DNA of 64,000 nucleotides from DATNPX01 sp036702975 (GTDB lineage: Bacteria > Cyanobacteriota > Vampirovibrionia > Obscuribacterales > Obscuribacteraceae): positions 310,001 through 374,000 of the forward strand of contig DATNPX010000012.1 of NCBI GenBank assembly GCA_036702975.1, in the 5' to 3' direction. The notes below the pieces were generated by a model, which was given only the letters and a program-made list of their open reading frames with translations, was not told where the DNA came from and made no database searches. Positions 52,520 through 62,062 of this stretch are shown here, in pieces (the stretch's first letter is position 1; every line of letters starts with the position of its first letter). The position numbers and the translations under genes are program-made.

Positions 52520-54997
52520 TCAAGCAGTGGCGCGTTGATCATCATGCGCGACTACTTTAGCTGCAACAACTGCACCACCACCACCGTTTTCAAAGTAGTC
52601 ACGAAGTTCTTGCTCGGTGCCTGTGCCGCCAACAGAGGTGATGCTGTCTCTGGCAGTTGCCTGGTTAGCTGCACGGCTTTCGAGTCCGGACAATGCATTC
52701 ACAGCCCATGCCATTGATGATGAACCAAACTTGACGGAAGCATCGGCAATTTTATCCTTCGCGTCTTCCAGAGCCGAGATGTCGCCGGCTGTAACATGAC
52801 CAGTCATCACATCGCCTATTGCGCCTAGCACGGCGCCTCGGTCGATGCCGGCTAACATGCCTTTGAGCTTCCAGGCTTCTGGCAACTCAATGAGTTTGCC
52901 ATTGCGGGCATTCTCTCTGGCTTTGGTTATTGCATCTTGTCGCTGTTCACCGAGAGCCTCTTTGCCCTTCGTATCGTCTTCTCTAAATTCGCCCTTTTCG
53001 ATTTTCTCACGCCAATGCTCCCATCTCTCACTGGCAGTCAGCTCTTTGTTGAAGGCTGCATTGCTGTCATCAGGATTTTGACTCTGGTCTGGGTTGGCAT
53101 CAGCGGTCTGAGAACCATCGGGGTTATCACCATTTTGTCCTGCCTGCGCTGCATCAGTAGATCCATCGGTAGATCCATCTGTTGATCCGTTTGTTGCTGT
53201 ATCATCGGAACCACCGTCGCTCAAATCACCGGTCGTCTCTGATGGCGAGATACCAGCAGCTGCATTTTGCGCTCTCCACTCCGCAGCACTCTCACGCTCT
53301 CCGCCTGTACGAATAGCGAAGTCTGTGCCGGCAATATGGCTGCCTTCGGGCGTGAAGGTGATGCCTTCGGAATTCATTACAGACTTGTTGAAGTCGTAGT
53401 TGAATTCCGGTCTGCCATCCCAATCCGTCTGATTGTAGGTACTTTCATGGGTCTGGGCATTGAAAACGCTGTGCGATTTGAATTCGCCTTGCGAAGACAA
53501 GTCTTGAGTACCGTGAGCTACATCAACTGCGCCTTTTACCTTGCCTTGTTCGGCGGTGAATTTAACTGCTTTATCGGCAAAAGTTAAGTCGTGCTTGTCT
53601 TCATGAATCGTGTCGTTCTTGCTGATCTTAATGTCGCCGAACTGAAGCGTGCCATCTTGATTTCGCTTGAGGAAATCGGGCAGTTTGTCTAGCTTGGTCT
53701 CTTTACCGCTACCGTCAACGCTGTACACTTGCCCATCATGCACGCGGTATTCACTTTGCGCTTTGCCGTCGGGGCCTGTATGCACGATGAGTTCACCGTG
53801 CTGCATGCTGTCCTTGGCTAAAAAGTTCCCTTGATGGTCACTCTTGATGTACGCCATGCCGTTGGCATGCATCGTCACGCCTTCACCCAACTTAGGAATC
53901 TCTTGCGCGGTCAGTCGATTTCGCAGTTGGTTGTACTGAGTGACTTGCAGGTCGTGAATGTTGTGGAAGACCTCAGCCTTCTTTCCATCCAGCTCGGTCG
54001 TCTTCCCTTGTGCATCTGTGTAAGTATAATTTTTGTCACCAATGGACTTGATCTCGCGTCCATCGTTGCGCCAGGTCTCAACATCGCCGCGCTTTTCGTA
54101 TGACTTACCGTTTTGCCCGACCCAAGTTATGTCATTGGCATTTTTGTAAACAAGCAGGTCGTTATTCTTGTCGAGTGAATAGACCGTGCCGCTCTTGTCA
54201 GTCCAATTATCACCCGGTTTGTGGCCTTGTACCAGCTGATTACGCTCCTGGTCTAATGCCTGGAACTGCTTGTCTGGAGCTGCTCCCGGTGTGGACGGTC
54301 CAAAGGCCTCGCCAATTTTCTTGCCCATGGTGGCGTAAGTGTCAGCGGTGGCTTGAGCACCAACAATGTTTTTGGCGAGGTCCATATTAACTGTGTTTAC
54401 GCCGTCAGTCTTGGTGATTGCTTGACTGCCCAGGGAATCCCAAATGCTCGTTCCTAGTTGGCCAACAACGCTTCCGGCGGTATCAATAGCAGAGGCGGCA
54501 GCGTCCGCTGCGGGCTTACCAACCAAGGCGGTCGTTGCGTCATAAGTAGCAGTTTTGACACCGTTCCAAATTCCACTGACGGTAGACATCAGGCTGTTGT
54601 CTTTCGGAGTCTGGTTCGGCTCTGTCTTGTCCAAAGTTTTCGGTGCTTCGGGAGTGGTCGGGCCGGTAACCGTTTTCTCGCCCGTTGCTGGATTTTCTGT
54701 TTGGGTTGCAGGCGTAGCTGGCTTATCAGTCGAAACGGCTGCCTCAACAGGCTTCCCGTCGGGACCTAAAGGTGGAATGACGAGCTTGCCATCTTCAATC
54801 TTTACTGTAGCTTGGTCTTTCGACTGCAAGCCGCGCACTTCAGACAAGCTTTTATCCGCTAGATTGTGCCCAGTTAAGCCAGTGGCTTCTGTCGAACCAT
54901 GTGGATGCTCGACATGATCCGACCCAGGAGGAGGCGAAGCCTTCGTTGCATCGGGCTTTTTTGCGTGTTGCTCGGTGGCGCTTTCTAACGTCGACAT
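52520..54997 (-). CDS. Very large hydrophilic protein, function unknown
   Basis: About 825 residues from ATG 54997 (a TTG just before would add one). No signal peptide or membrane helix is evident. Residues 1-140 are disordered (Pro/Thr/Glu). 145-240 are helical and Ala/Gly-rich (AADAAASAIDTAGSVVGQLG). About 265-570 is beta-rich with many W/Y/G turns (DNWTDKSGTVYSLDKNNDLL, ITWVGQNGKSYEKRGDVE, EYRVHDGQVYSVDGSGKETK), like a series of short repeats as in RHS/YD or beta-solenoid proteins. A GSTD x3 tract and an Asp/Asn-rich linker follow. The C-terminal ~170 residues are helical with a Gly-rich end. Possibly an exported or toxin-like protein. Not asserted. Confidence 0.6.
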   Translation of the reverse strand: MSTLESATEQHAKKPDATKASPPPGSDHVEHPHGSTEATGLTGHNLADKSLSEVRGLQSKDQATVKIEDGKLVIPPLGPDGKPVEAAVSTDKPATPATQTENPATGEKTVTGPTTPEAPKTLDKTEPNQTPKDNSLMSTVSGIWNGVKTATYDATTALVGKPAADAAASAIDTAGSVVGQLGTSIWDSLGSQAITKTDGVNTVNMDLAKNIVGAQATADTYATMGKKIGEAFGPSTPGAAPDKQFQALDQERNQLVQGHKPGDNWTDKSGTVYSLDKNNDLLVYKNANDITWVGQNGKSYEKRGDVETWRNDGREIKSIGDKNYTYTDAQGKTTELDGKKAEVFHNIHDLQVTQYNQLRNRLTAQEIPKLGEGVTMHANGMAYIKSDHQGNFLAKDSMQHGELIVHTGPDGKAQSEYRVHDGQVYSVDGSGKETKLDKLPDFLKRNQDGTLQFGDIKISKNDTIHEDKHDLTFADKAVKFTAEQGKVKGAVDVAHGTQDLSSQGEFKSHSVFNAQTHESTYNQTDWDGRPEFNYDFNKSVMNSEGITFTPEGSHIAGTDFAIRTGGERESAAEWRAQNAAAGISPSETTGDLSDGGSDDTATNGSTDGSTDGSTDAAQAGQNGDNPDGSQTADANPDQSQNPDDSNAAFNKELTASERWEHWREKIEKGEFREDDTKGKEALGEQRQDAITKARENARNGKLIELPEAWKLKGMLAGIDRGAVLGAIGDVMTGHVTAGDISALEDAKDKIADASVKFGSSSMAWAVNALSGLESRAANQATARDSITSVGGTGTEQELRDYFENGGGGAVVAAKVVAHDDQRATA
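53158..53193 (-). repeat. Three 12-base tandem repeats (GSTD)
   Basis: Three near-identical 12-base units with the core AGATCCATCGGT-type phrase, coding GSTD three times within the large protein at 52520-54997. In-frame and probably length-variable. Confidence 0.7.
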
Positions 54998-55000
54998 CAA

Positions 55001-55371
55001 ATGTGGCTGATACGCAAGTTAACTGGGGTGCTAACGCACTTGATTAGTAAGGCGACAGTGATGAGAGAAAACTCCCTTTTAACGGCCGCGTAGTCAAGAT
55101 ACGTCATTAAGTCTCTTCGGTCAGTGGGGAAAATACGTAGTCCAAGATTAAATGTGAATCGAGTCTCATATAAGCCTGGCTACTCTTATTTGTTGTACCC
55201 TTCCGCGGTGGATCTTTCACCGTTTTGAAGCCGAAACCTACTTATTTGGCGGAATTTTAAGCCCCACAGTTGGCATTTTTCGGGGTTGCACTTCCGGGTA
55301 ATTGCTCTAATCTTTTACTTGCAAAGACTTTAAAATGGCGGAAAGACCAATTACTAGGAAGTTGAGCCCGA
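55001..55371. other. Divergent intergenic region
   Basis: 371 bases between the large minus-strand protein and the plus-strand gene at 55372. No convincing promoter pair, hairpin or frame. AGGAAG about 10 bases upstream serves the TTG start on the right. Confidence 0.4.
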
Positions 55372-56454
55372 TTGAGCAACATAGATTCTGCAAACGATTT
55401 GCTGTCTTTAAATTTGCCTGGAAAGCCCGAAAGATTGAAGAAAGGGAGCACTCAAGTCGCAAAAAGTTCCTCCATAGTCGCTGTGTTCAGCGGCGTACTT
55501 TTGGTAGTTTGGGTAGTTTGGGTAGTTTTGCTCCTTTCATCTTGCGCTCAAGTGAAGGTGCCGACCGGAGCTAAGGGTGGTAATGACTCGCAGGCTTCTT
55601 CGTCAAAACCAGCTGGCAATTCGAATCCCGAGGAAGCCGGCAAAAATGGCATGCTCAATGGCGAATGGCGTCTCGGTTACAAATACAACGGTCAAACATT
55701 CAACGCCTCAATGACTCTCAAACAAAAGGGAAATTCCTTCACGGGCACAGGCAAAGAGGACGAAACAGGAAACGAATTTGAAATCAAAGAAGGTATCGTT
55801 CGCGGAGATCAACTTCAATTCCTAAAGCGATACATAGGCAAGAATGCCACTATGGCGCCAATTCAGTATGCAGGCACCATCACCACAGCTAACGAACAAA
55901 ACTATCAAGGTCCATATCTGAGCGGAGATTATTCGTTCACGCAAAAGGATGGACAACAAGTAAACAGCGAATGGGACGCCGTTCAGGACAATGGCGCTGC
56001 ACAGGCAGCCCAAGCGCCTAAGCAAGAAGAGCAGGCGCCACCGCCACAACCACAAGCCCCTGTCGAGCCAAGTCAAAATACAATCAAACCTGACCATCCA
56101 CCCGATCTATCTGGCAAATGGAATGTCGGCTTCGAGTATCAATTCAAGACGATTCACTCGGTTATGTTCTTAGAGCAAGATCACAACAAGATCGTTGGTC
56201 ACGGTGTCGACGACACGAAAGAGAAATTTGTAATCGAAAAGGGCTGGTACAACTTTCCCAAACTAACGCTCATTCGCAAATATCAAAAAGGCGAAGCCGT
56301 AAAAGTTAAGGGAAAAACTCATGAAGGAAAACCAGAGCGAAGCATGACTTTTAAAGCTGATGTCTCCATTTTGAACGACAAAGACTATCAAGGAGCTTAT
56401 CTCAGTGGTAAAACCGATGGCGGTGGCAACTGGGAAGCAGAGCTAATCAAATAA
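55372..56454 (+). CDS. Putative lipoprotein with two copies of a beta-rich domain
   Basis: 360 residues from TTG 55372. A basic N-terminus (~35 residues) precedes a hydrophobic stretch (SIVAVFSGVLLVVWVVWVVL) and a lipobox-like LSSC at about residue 56-59. After a Ser/Asn linker come two paralogous ~105-residue domains: LNGEWRLGYKYNGQTFNASM to NYQGPYLSGDYSF, and LSGKWNVGFEYQFKTIHSVM to DYQGAYLSGKTDG. A Pro/Gln linker (PKQEEQAPPPQPQAPVEPSQ) lies between. The domains are antiparallel-beta-like and bind an unknown ligand. The VVWVVWVV core comes from a 9-base DNA repeat. Confidence 0.6.
   Translation: MSNIDSANDLLSLNLPGKPERLKKGSTQVAKSSSIVAVFSGVLLVVWVVWVVLLLSSCAQVKVPTGAKGGNDSQASSSKPAGNSNPEEAGKNGMLNGEWRLGYKYNGQTFNASMTLKQKGNSFTGTGKEDETGNEFEIKEGIVRGDQLQFLKRYIGKNATMAPIQYAGTITTANEQNYQGPYLSGDYSFTQKDGQQVNSEWDAVQDNGAAQAAQAPKQEEQAPPPQPQAPVEPSQNTIKPDHPPDLSGKWNVGFEYQFKTIHSVMFLEQDHNKIVGHGVDDTKEKFVIEKGWYNFPKLTLIRKYQKGEAVKVKGKTHEGKPERSMTFKADVSILNDKDYQGAYLSGKTDGGGNWEAELIK
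55503..55530 (+). repeat. 9-base tandem repeat in the signal segment
   Basis: GGTAGTTTG recurs three times with slight change at the end, coding VVW-VVW-VVL in the membrane segment of the lipoprotein-like gene. Copy change would shift the helix by three residues without a frameshift. Confidence 0.8.
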
Positions 56455-56468
56455 ATAAAGCCTGTCTT

Positions 56469-57731
56469 CTATTGAATGACGCCGAGTTGCTTGCCTACCT
56501 TTTTGAAAGCAGCCAAAGCCAGGTCTAGGTCAGCGATTTCGTGAGCAGCCGAGATCTGAACGCGCAATCTTGCTTCGCCTTTTGGCACAACCGGGTACCA
56601 CAGTCCGCGAACATAAACACCTTCATTTAAAAGTTCAGTGCTCATCTTCATAGCCGTGGCAGCCTCACCGACCATAACAGGAACAATGGGATGAACTCCA
56701 TCCAGGATCGTGAATCCAAGTCGTTTTATCTCGTCACGGAAGTATTTGGTATTCGTTTGCGACTTGAGCACGAGACTGTTGTCCTCCTCGAGCATCTTGA
56801 TCGCTTCCAGCGCTGCGCACACTACTGATGGTGGCAATGTATTGGAGAATGTATAGGGTCTGGATTTCTGGCGCAAGAAGTCAATCAGCGATCTCTTACC
56901 AGCGATAAATCCGCCCATGGCGCCGCCAAGTGCTTTACCGAGCGTGCCAGAAATAACATCGACTTGTCCGTGCACGCCACACTGCTCTGGTGTGCCGCGT
57001 CCGGTCTTGCCTAGTACGCCTGTTGAATGCGACTCGTCCACGTAAAGAAGAGCACTGCTTTGCTTGGCGGCCTGCACAAAGTCTTGCAGTGGAGCATAGT
57101 CCCCTTCCATGCTAAATACACCGTCGGTGGCGATTATGCTGATGCGGTAATCATTCCCTTCCGCCAGCCAATCCGTCAATTGTTTAAAATCGCCATGTTT
57201 GTAGGCTTTGAGATCGGTTGTTTTAGCAGCAATACGAGCCACTCTGATACCGTCAATGATACTAGCGTGGTTCAATTGATCGCTGTATATAATATCTCGA
57301 TAGTTTGTCGAGCCAAATTCATTGCCGACGACAGCCAAGAAAAAAGCTTCGTTCGCTGCATAGCATGAAGAGTGCAAAATCGCAGCCTCAGTGCCGAGAA
57401 AGCGAGCGATGGCTTCTTCCAATTCAATGTGAATCGGTTGCGTACCGCAAAGAAAACGAACTGACGCCATACCGAAACCGTATTTTTCCAAACCGTAAAG
57501 AGCGGCTTCACGAATACGCGGGTGATTCGCCAAACCGAGATAATTGTTGGAAGCAAGCATAACGCAGGTTTTTCCGCCAACCTTAACCAGCCCGTTTTGC
57601 TGGCTTTCGATCGGTACCTCTACCTTATATGTGCTGTTCTCGCGAGCGGATTGCAGCTCTTTTTCGATGGCTCCATAGAGATCGACTGGCGTTAGCTTCT
57701 TTGCTGTAGCTTGCGTACTCGAGGTCGTCAT
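56469..57731 (-). CDS. kbl: 2-amino-3-ketobutyrate CoA ligase (glycine C-acetyltransferase)
   Basis: 420 residues. AGGAAGG precedes the ATG. Pyridoxal-phosphate aminotransferase-like acyltransferase: MLASNNYLGLANHPRIREAA at the N-terminus, DQLNHASIIDGIRV, IIATDGVFSMEGDYAPLQD, LLYVDESHSTGVLGKTGRGT (the cofactor Asp/His) and VISGTLGKALGGAMGGFIAG (the Schiff-base Lys). It cleaves 2-amino-3-ketobutyrate with CoA to glycine and acetyl-CoA. The tdh gene, which makes the substrate, lies 49 bases upstream on the same strand. Confidence 0.9.
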   Translation of the reverse strand: MTTSSTQATAKKLTPVDLYGAIEKELQSARENSTYKVEVPIESQQNGLVKVGGKTCVMLASNNYLGLANHPRIREAALYGLEKYGFGMASVRFLCGTQPIHIELEEAIARFLGTEAAILHSSCYAANEAFFLAVVGNEFGSTNYRDIIYSDQLNHASIIDGIRVARIAAKTTDLKAYKHGDFKQLTDWLAEGNDYRISIIATDGVFSMEGDYAPLQDFVQAAKQSSALLYVDESHSTGVLGKTGRGTPEQCGVHGQVDVISGTLGKALGGAMGGFIAGKRSLIDFLRQKSRPYTFSNTLPPSVVCAALEAIKMLEEDNSLVLKSQTNTKYFRDEIKRLGFTILDGVHPIVPVMVGEAATAMKMSTELLNEGVYVRGLWYPVVPKGEARLRVQISAAHEIADLDLALAAFKKVGKQLGVIQ

Positions 57732-57780
57732 TTCTACCTTCCTGCTCTGATTAGTCGCTTATCTACTTACACTGTCAGTA

Positions 57781-58986
57781 CTATCGCTGCGGCTCAAACA
57801 CAAGCTTCATCTCAGCGCCGCTGACCAGGCGCTCAAATGCTACTTCATATTCATCAAGCGAGTAATCTTTCGCGCCGATAATTCGGCTGAGATTTTCAGT
57901 GGTGTTGAATCTCTCCGACTTAAGTAGCCTGAGCATGGTCTCCCAAGTTTCAAACATTTTGCGCCCGAAGATACCTTTCACATTGACACCTTTCCAGATC
58001 ACATAGTTGGCGATGTCGAAGTCGCGCAACGGCTTGCGTGTAATACCCAAAAGCAGCACAGTGCCGCCGTTACGGACGATACGGAAAGCATCATCATAAG
58101 CAGCAGGTGAACCAGACATCTCGAGAACGACATCGACTCCGTTGGCACCGGTTTCAAACTTTCGGACCGTATCGTGCAGTACTGTCGATCCTTTGGAAAC
58201 ATCGATGCAGGAGCTTGCACCGAAGCCTTCGCCTAGCTGGAAACGCCTTTCAACATCGGCCGCTTCAGTCAAATAGATTCTAGAGGCACCAAAATCGCGA
58301 CACAAGAATGTCGCCATTAGGCCAAGCGGACCTGCACCAAGAATGGCAACAGACTTGCCGCGAACGTCAGCCTCTTGCACAGTGTGGACTGCGTTGCCAA
58401 AAGCGTCAAGAAGCGCACCCAGACGGGGCGGTACTAACTTAGTATTGCCTTGCTTACCGAGCAAAATGACATTTTTATACGGCACCACCACCGACTCGGC
58501 GAAACAGCCATCCATATGAACGCCTTTCACTTTCACGTTAATACAGATATGTTCGTTTCCAGTGCGGCACAACATGCAATGCCCACAGGAGAGATGCATC
58601 TCAGCCGTGACATAATCGCCCTTTTCTATGATCAAATGCTCAGGAACGTTATGCCAATGTTCCTTCTGTACACCTTCGCCTAGTTCCTCAACTACACCGC
58701 AAAATTCGTGACCGACGATTATCGGCTTATAAGAATCGCCCCCTAGATAGCGTTGCATCTCGGTGCGAATACCTTCGCTATTGGCACTTTGATAAATGCT
58801 CTTATCCGTACCACATACCGAAGTCGCAAGAACCTTAATCTTCACCTCATCAACAGCCAATGTCGGTTGAGCTATGTCTTTTCTAAGGGTCAATCCGTTC
58901 GTCATCAAATCGTCTTTTACTAAGCACTTCATTTGATTTTTGCCAGTCACTTTGGTCTTTAGTTCCTGCGTTAGAGTCATGGTCAT
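57781..58986 (-). CDS. tdh: L-threonine 3-dehydrogenase
   Basis: About 401 residues from ATG 58986, chosen for GGAG 7 bases upstream. A further 38 residues of open frame upstream lack such support. Zinc-type medium-chain dehydrogenase: SVCGTDKSIYQS with catalytic zinc Cys, GHEFCGVVEELGEGVQ, and the structural zinc cluster CGHCMLCRTGNEHIC. AILGAGPLGLMATFLC is the NAD turn and KGVNVKGIFGRKMFETWETM the C-terminal threonine-dehydrogenase signature. It oxidises threonine to 2-amino-3-ketobutyrate, which kbl converts, so the pair makes glycine and acetyl-CoA from threonine. Confidence 0.9.
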   Translation of the reverse strand: MTMTLTQELKTKVTGKNQMKCLVKDDLMTNGLTLRKDIAQPTLAVDEVKIKVLATSVCGTDKSIYQSANSEGIRTEMQRYLGGDSYKPIIVGHEFCGVVEELGEGVQKEHWHNVPEHLIIEKGDYVTAEMHLSCGHCMLCRTGNEHICINVKVKGVHMDGCFAESVVVPYKNVILLGKQGNTKLVPPRLGALLDAFGNAVHTVQEADVRGKSVAILGAGPLGLMATFLCRDFGASRIYLTEAADVERRFQLGEGFGASSCIDVSKGSTVLHDTVRKFETGANGVDVVLEMSGSPAAYDDAFRIVRNGGTVLLLGITRKPLRDFDIANYVIWKGVNVKGIFGRKMFETWETMLRLLKSERFNTTENLSRIIGAKDYSLDEYEVAFERLVSGAEMKLVFEPQR

Positions 58987-59269
58987 GTCGGCGCTCCGTG
59001 GATACGAGCAGTGGATCTTACGAATTGCTAACTGTACTTCACTTAAGCCAGCGTAACAAGAGCAATCATGAGTACTGGCGGGGCGAATCGGACACGGCAA
59101 AAAATTTTCGGAACTTAGTCAAACTTTTTGATAACAAACTTGAAGCAATTATAAATGCGATTTCGCCATTCACCGAAAAACGACTGTATATGCGGTCTTT
59201 CGAAGTTAAGAATGACACAAAAAAGACCACTTCATATCTTTTCTATATGGTGTCTTAGCGATTGTTTAG

Positions 59270-59297
59270 TTGCCAAGGCAAGTCGGGCTGCTAGATT
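59270..59297 (+). promoter_or_regulatory. Candidate promoter of the 113-residue gene
   Basis: TTGCCA (59270-59275) and TAGATT (59292-59297) spaced by 16 bases, 47 bases before the ATG at 59344. A second pair further up, TTGATA (59128-59133) and TATAAA (59150-59155), also spaced 16, could add a longer leader. The rest of the 357-base gap after tdh shows nothing further. Confidence 0.4.
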
Positions 59298-59343
59298 ACT
59301 GGAACAACCGCAACAATTTCTTTAGATTTAAAAAGGGTCGCCA

Positions 59344-59685
59344 ATGAATTTCGAGCCAACGCCTTCAGAAGAAGACATGACTTTTGAACCCCAGTTTTCC
59401 ACAACCGCCTCAGAGCACATAGCCAGCTTTCTTGCCGAAGCTTCCATAGTACGCACTATTGTGCAGGGAAGTGGCGGTCCGGAGAACTGCGAAACTACAG
59501 AAACAGGATTGCGCTTCGTTCGCCACATTCTTTGCACATCGAAAGCGATTCGTTTTGGCTTTATGCCTAACTTAAAGGACATGAATACCATTCGCGAAGT
59601 AGCACGCGAATTTATACGCAAGTGTGGTGGCACCACCTCGGCACTGCAGACGATGCAGTCAGTAGTTCAACAACCTGCACAGTAA
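59344..59685 (+). CDS. Small soluble protein, unknown
   Basis: 113 residues, no signal or membrane segment. Acidic N-terminus (NFEPTPSEEDMTFEPQFS), then a helical centre (SEHIASFLAEASIVRTIVQG) and a second helix (DMNTIREVAREFIRKCGG). Three Cys (ENCETTE, HILCTSK, RKCGG) are spread through the chain. No family was recognised. Ends 37 bases before the convergent DUF885 gene. Confidence 0.55.
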   Translation: MNFEPTPSEEDMTFEPQFSTTASEHIASFLAEASIVRTIVQGSGGPENCETTETGLRFVRHILCTSKAIRFGFMPNLKDMNTIREVAREFIRKCGGTTSALQTMQSVVQQPAQ

Positions 59686-59721
59686 CACTTAAGGACTAGC
59701 GCAAAGGCGAGAGCAAGGACC

Positions 59722-61692
59722 CTAAGGCTTGCTCTCGTTTTGTAATCCGTATTTAGCAAGAAGCTCAGCTTTCACAATTTTCAGAGGCGGAGCACCTAAA
59801 GACAAGAAAGTGTCATGGAACTTCTGCAGGTCAAAGGCGTCTCCCTGCGCTTTCTTCACTTGATCACGCAAGGCGAGGATTTCGAGCTTGCCCAAAGTGT
59901 AGACGAGGTAGGTCGGATCTTCCGTGCCACGCTTTGCTTCAACCTCTGCATTCGCTTTTTCTTGCTGGCCTTCTTTCATGAAGAAATCGGTAGCCTGTTG
60001 CACGTTCATGCCTTGCGTGTGCATCTTAATAGCAACGATATAACGGCAGCAACGTAAAAGAGCATCATGAATCTGAACGAGCCTTTGCTCTTTATCATCA
60101 TTTCCAAAGCCTTGATCGAGCATCATCTGCTCGCAGTAGTGAGCCCATCCTTCGACATTGGAACCGCAGGAAAATGTCCGCCGTAGATTTGTTGCCAAAA
60201 GTTTATTCCATAACCCCTGAACATAATGCCCGGGATAGGCCTCGTGCACGCTTGTGTTTAGTATGTCCGGATAGCTATACGCTCTGAGATGTTCTTCTAT
60301 ACGTTTTGCATCCCAGTTTTTTTCTGGCAGCGTAACAAAATAAAATGCCTCAGTAGCCTTTTGTTCGAAGGGTCCCGGAGCTTCCATGGCCGCTATAGTT
60401 GTAGCCTTCATATAAGGGGGCGTATCTTCGACTATCAAATGATCCGCACCAGGGATAGTGACTATCTTTTTCTCGACGAGGTAAGTTCGAATTCGAGCAA
60501 GCACATCCTTTACCGAATGCAACAGCGTGTCCGGTGTGGGGTGCTTTTTGGCAATAGATTCAAAAAGCTCAGCCGGTTTTGCTTTTGCATCGATGGCTTC
60601 GGCTGTCGCTCGAAATTCCGACTGTAGTCGAGCTAGTTCCTTTTCCCCACGTGTAAGCAAAGTCTCGAGCGAATCATCGACCATCTCACGCAACTCGAGG
60701 AGTTTGCGGTAGCGCTCCGCCCCTAAGGCGTATTCGCCTTTGCACGCAGACTTATCAGCAATAAGGTCTTTGACAAACTTCTGGTAGTCAGTCAGTGCAA
60801 CCACTACGTCCTTATTGGACTTATCAAACGCCTCTTTCAGCTTTGCGTCTTTGGCGTCTTTGATAGCAGAGGGTACCTCAGACTTAAAGAAGTCGATAAT
60901 GCCAGGCAGCTGTTCATCGGCTATCTCGGCAAAGATTTTGGGAACAGCAGTCGGCTCGAGGTTCTTGCGCGCATCGGCAAGAAGTTGTGGTATCTGCTTT
61001 TCACGAGCAATTACAGACTTGAGCCTCTCATCGAGTGGCGCGAAATCTCGTTTTATGAGGGGAAAGAGAGTAGCAGCACAGAAACTGCTGTACTGATCAG
61101 GATTCTTCTTCCAGTTCTGCAGAACCTCTTCATCGAACAACACGCTTGCTATCACATGCTTTAGCATGTCGAGATCATTTCTTGCTTGCAGAGACAACTT
61201 TCCGACATCGATCTCGTCAAAAACCTTTTGCGATAACTTGTTGAATTCAACCTTTTTCTTGCGAGCGCTCTGTGAAAAATCTTCCAGCTCGTTATCAAAG
61301 TCATGAATTCCGGCGGCTGTGGCTCCACTCGGCTCAAATTTGAAGAAATTCTGAAGGTATTGATCGGAGAGAGCATAGAATCTCTTCTCCTCTTCGTTCG
61401 TGGCAGTGTTGGTACCGAGTCCTGCACTCACATGAGAGGTGGCTCCGATAGCAAGACTGTAGTATTCAGATGCATTTTGAGTACGAAGCGGGGCGTAAGC
61501 GACAGGCTTTGCACCATCACCTAAGCGCTCCGAAACAGAATCAGCAAACGCGAAAGACTGAGCCAAGCCCAAGCCCAAGCTTACAGCCAAGCAAAGCACC
61601 GCAAATGTACCTATTGAAATCACCCGAGAACCAAACCCAGCAAGTCTTCCGCCATTCTTGCCAGTTGTTTGCCACTGCTGATTCATTAGCAT
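59722..61692 (-). CDS. Secreted DUF885 metalloprotease-like protein
   Basis: 656 residues with a signal peptide (VISIGTFAVLCLAVSLGLGL, then AQSFAFA). The body is helical. The putative zinc site is SVHEAYPGHYVQGLW at about residue 482 (HExxxxGH) with EGWAHYCEQMMLD at about 516, the hallmark of DUF885 proteins, which are related to M3/M32-type metallopeptidases. Length agrees with the family (~600). Probably a periplasmic dipeptidyl- or carboxypeptidase. The start has GGAGAG four bases upstream, with a second ATG two codons on. Confidence 0.82.
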   Translation of the reverse strand: MLMNQQWQTTGKNGGRLAGFGSRVISIGTFAVLCLAVSLGLGLAQSFAFADSVSERLGDGAKPVAYAPLRTQNASEYYSLAIGATSHVSAGLGTNTATNEEEKRFYALSDQYLQNFFKFEPSGATAAGIHDFDNELEDFSQSARKKKVEFNKLSQKVFDEIDVGKLSLQARNDLDMLKHVIASVLFDEEVLQNWKKNPDQYSSFCAATLFPLIKRDFAPLDERLKSVIAREKQIPQLLADARKNLEPTAVPKIFAEIADEQLPGIIDFFKSEVPSAIKDAKDAKLKEAFDKSNKDVVVALTDYQKFVKDLIADKSACKGEYALGAERYRKLLELREMVDDSLETLLTRGEKELARLQSEFRATAEAIDAKAKPAELFESIAKKHPTPDTLLHSVKDVLARIRTYLVEKKIVTIPGADHLIVEDTPPYMKATTIAAMEAPGPFEQKATEAFYFVTLPEKNWDAKRIEEHLRAYSYPDILNTSVHEAYPGHYVQGLWNKLLATNLRRTFSCGSNVEGWAHYCEQMMLDQGFGNDDKEQRLVQIHDALLRCCRYIVAIKMHTQGMNVQQATDFFMKEGQQEKANAEVEAKRGTEDPTYLVYTLGKLEILALRDQVKKAQGDAFDLQKFHDTFLSLGAPPLKIVKAELLAKYGLQNESKP

Positions 61693-62062
61693 TTCTCTCC
61701 AAAGTCATCCCGCTAATCGTTTCACATTTGTTTGAAAATTAGCGCAGAAATTGAGAACAAGAGGACTTTAACCAGAGCAACAAAACGGACACGACCAGAG
61801 ATTTCTCAGACTACGGCAAATCTCTGCCAATGACATCCACTTTCTTCCACCGGTGCAGGCGGCTCTTGCTTAGCCGAAAACAGCAATCTTGGGGACTTTG
61901 CAGCCGGATTTTGTAAGTAGAAAGCAAAGAAAAGCAAAGAAAGGATTACAGTATTTGGAATGGTGTGATGAACACGACGATTGTGCGTGACAATATTGGA
62001 TTGAATACGTGAACCTCAATCAAAGGTAAACAGAAGTTACCTTGAGAGGTTCAGGGGGTGTC
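61693..62062. other. Divergent intergenic region
   Basis: 370 bases between the DUF885 gene and etfB. It holds a 10-base direct repeat (AAAGCAAAGA at 61921-61930 and 61931-61940). No clear promoter pair. GGGGG a few bases before ATG 62063 is the ribosome site of etfB. Confidence 0.4.

Noticed and set aside
58998..59258. Plus-strand open frame of 86 codons upstream of the gene at 59344
   Set aside because: No ribosome binding site, atypical composition and overlap with the tdh leader region. Treated as non-coding.
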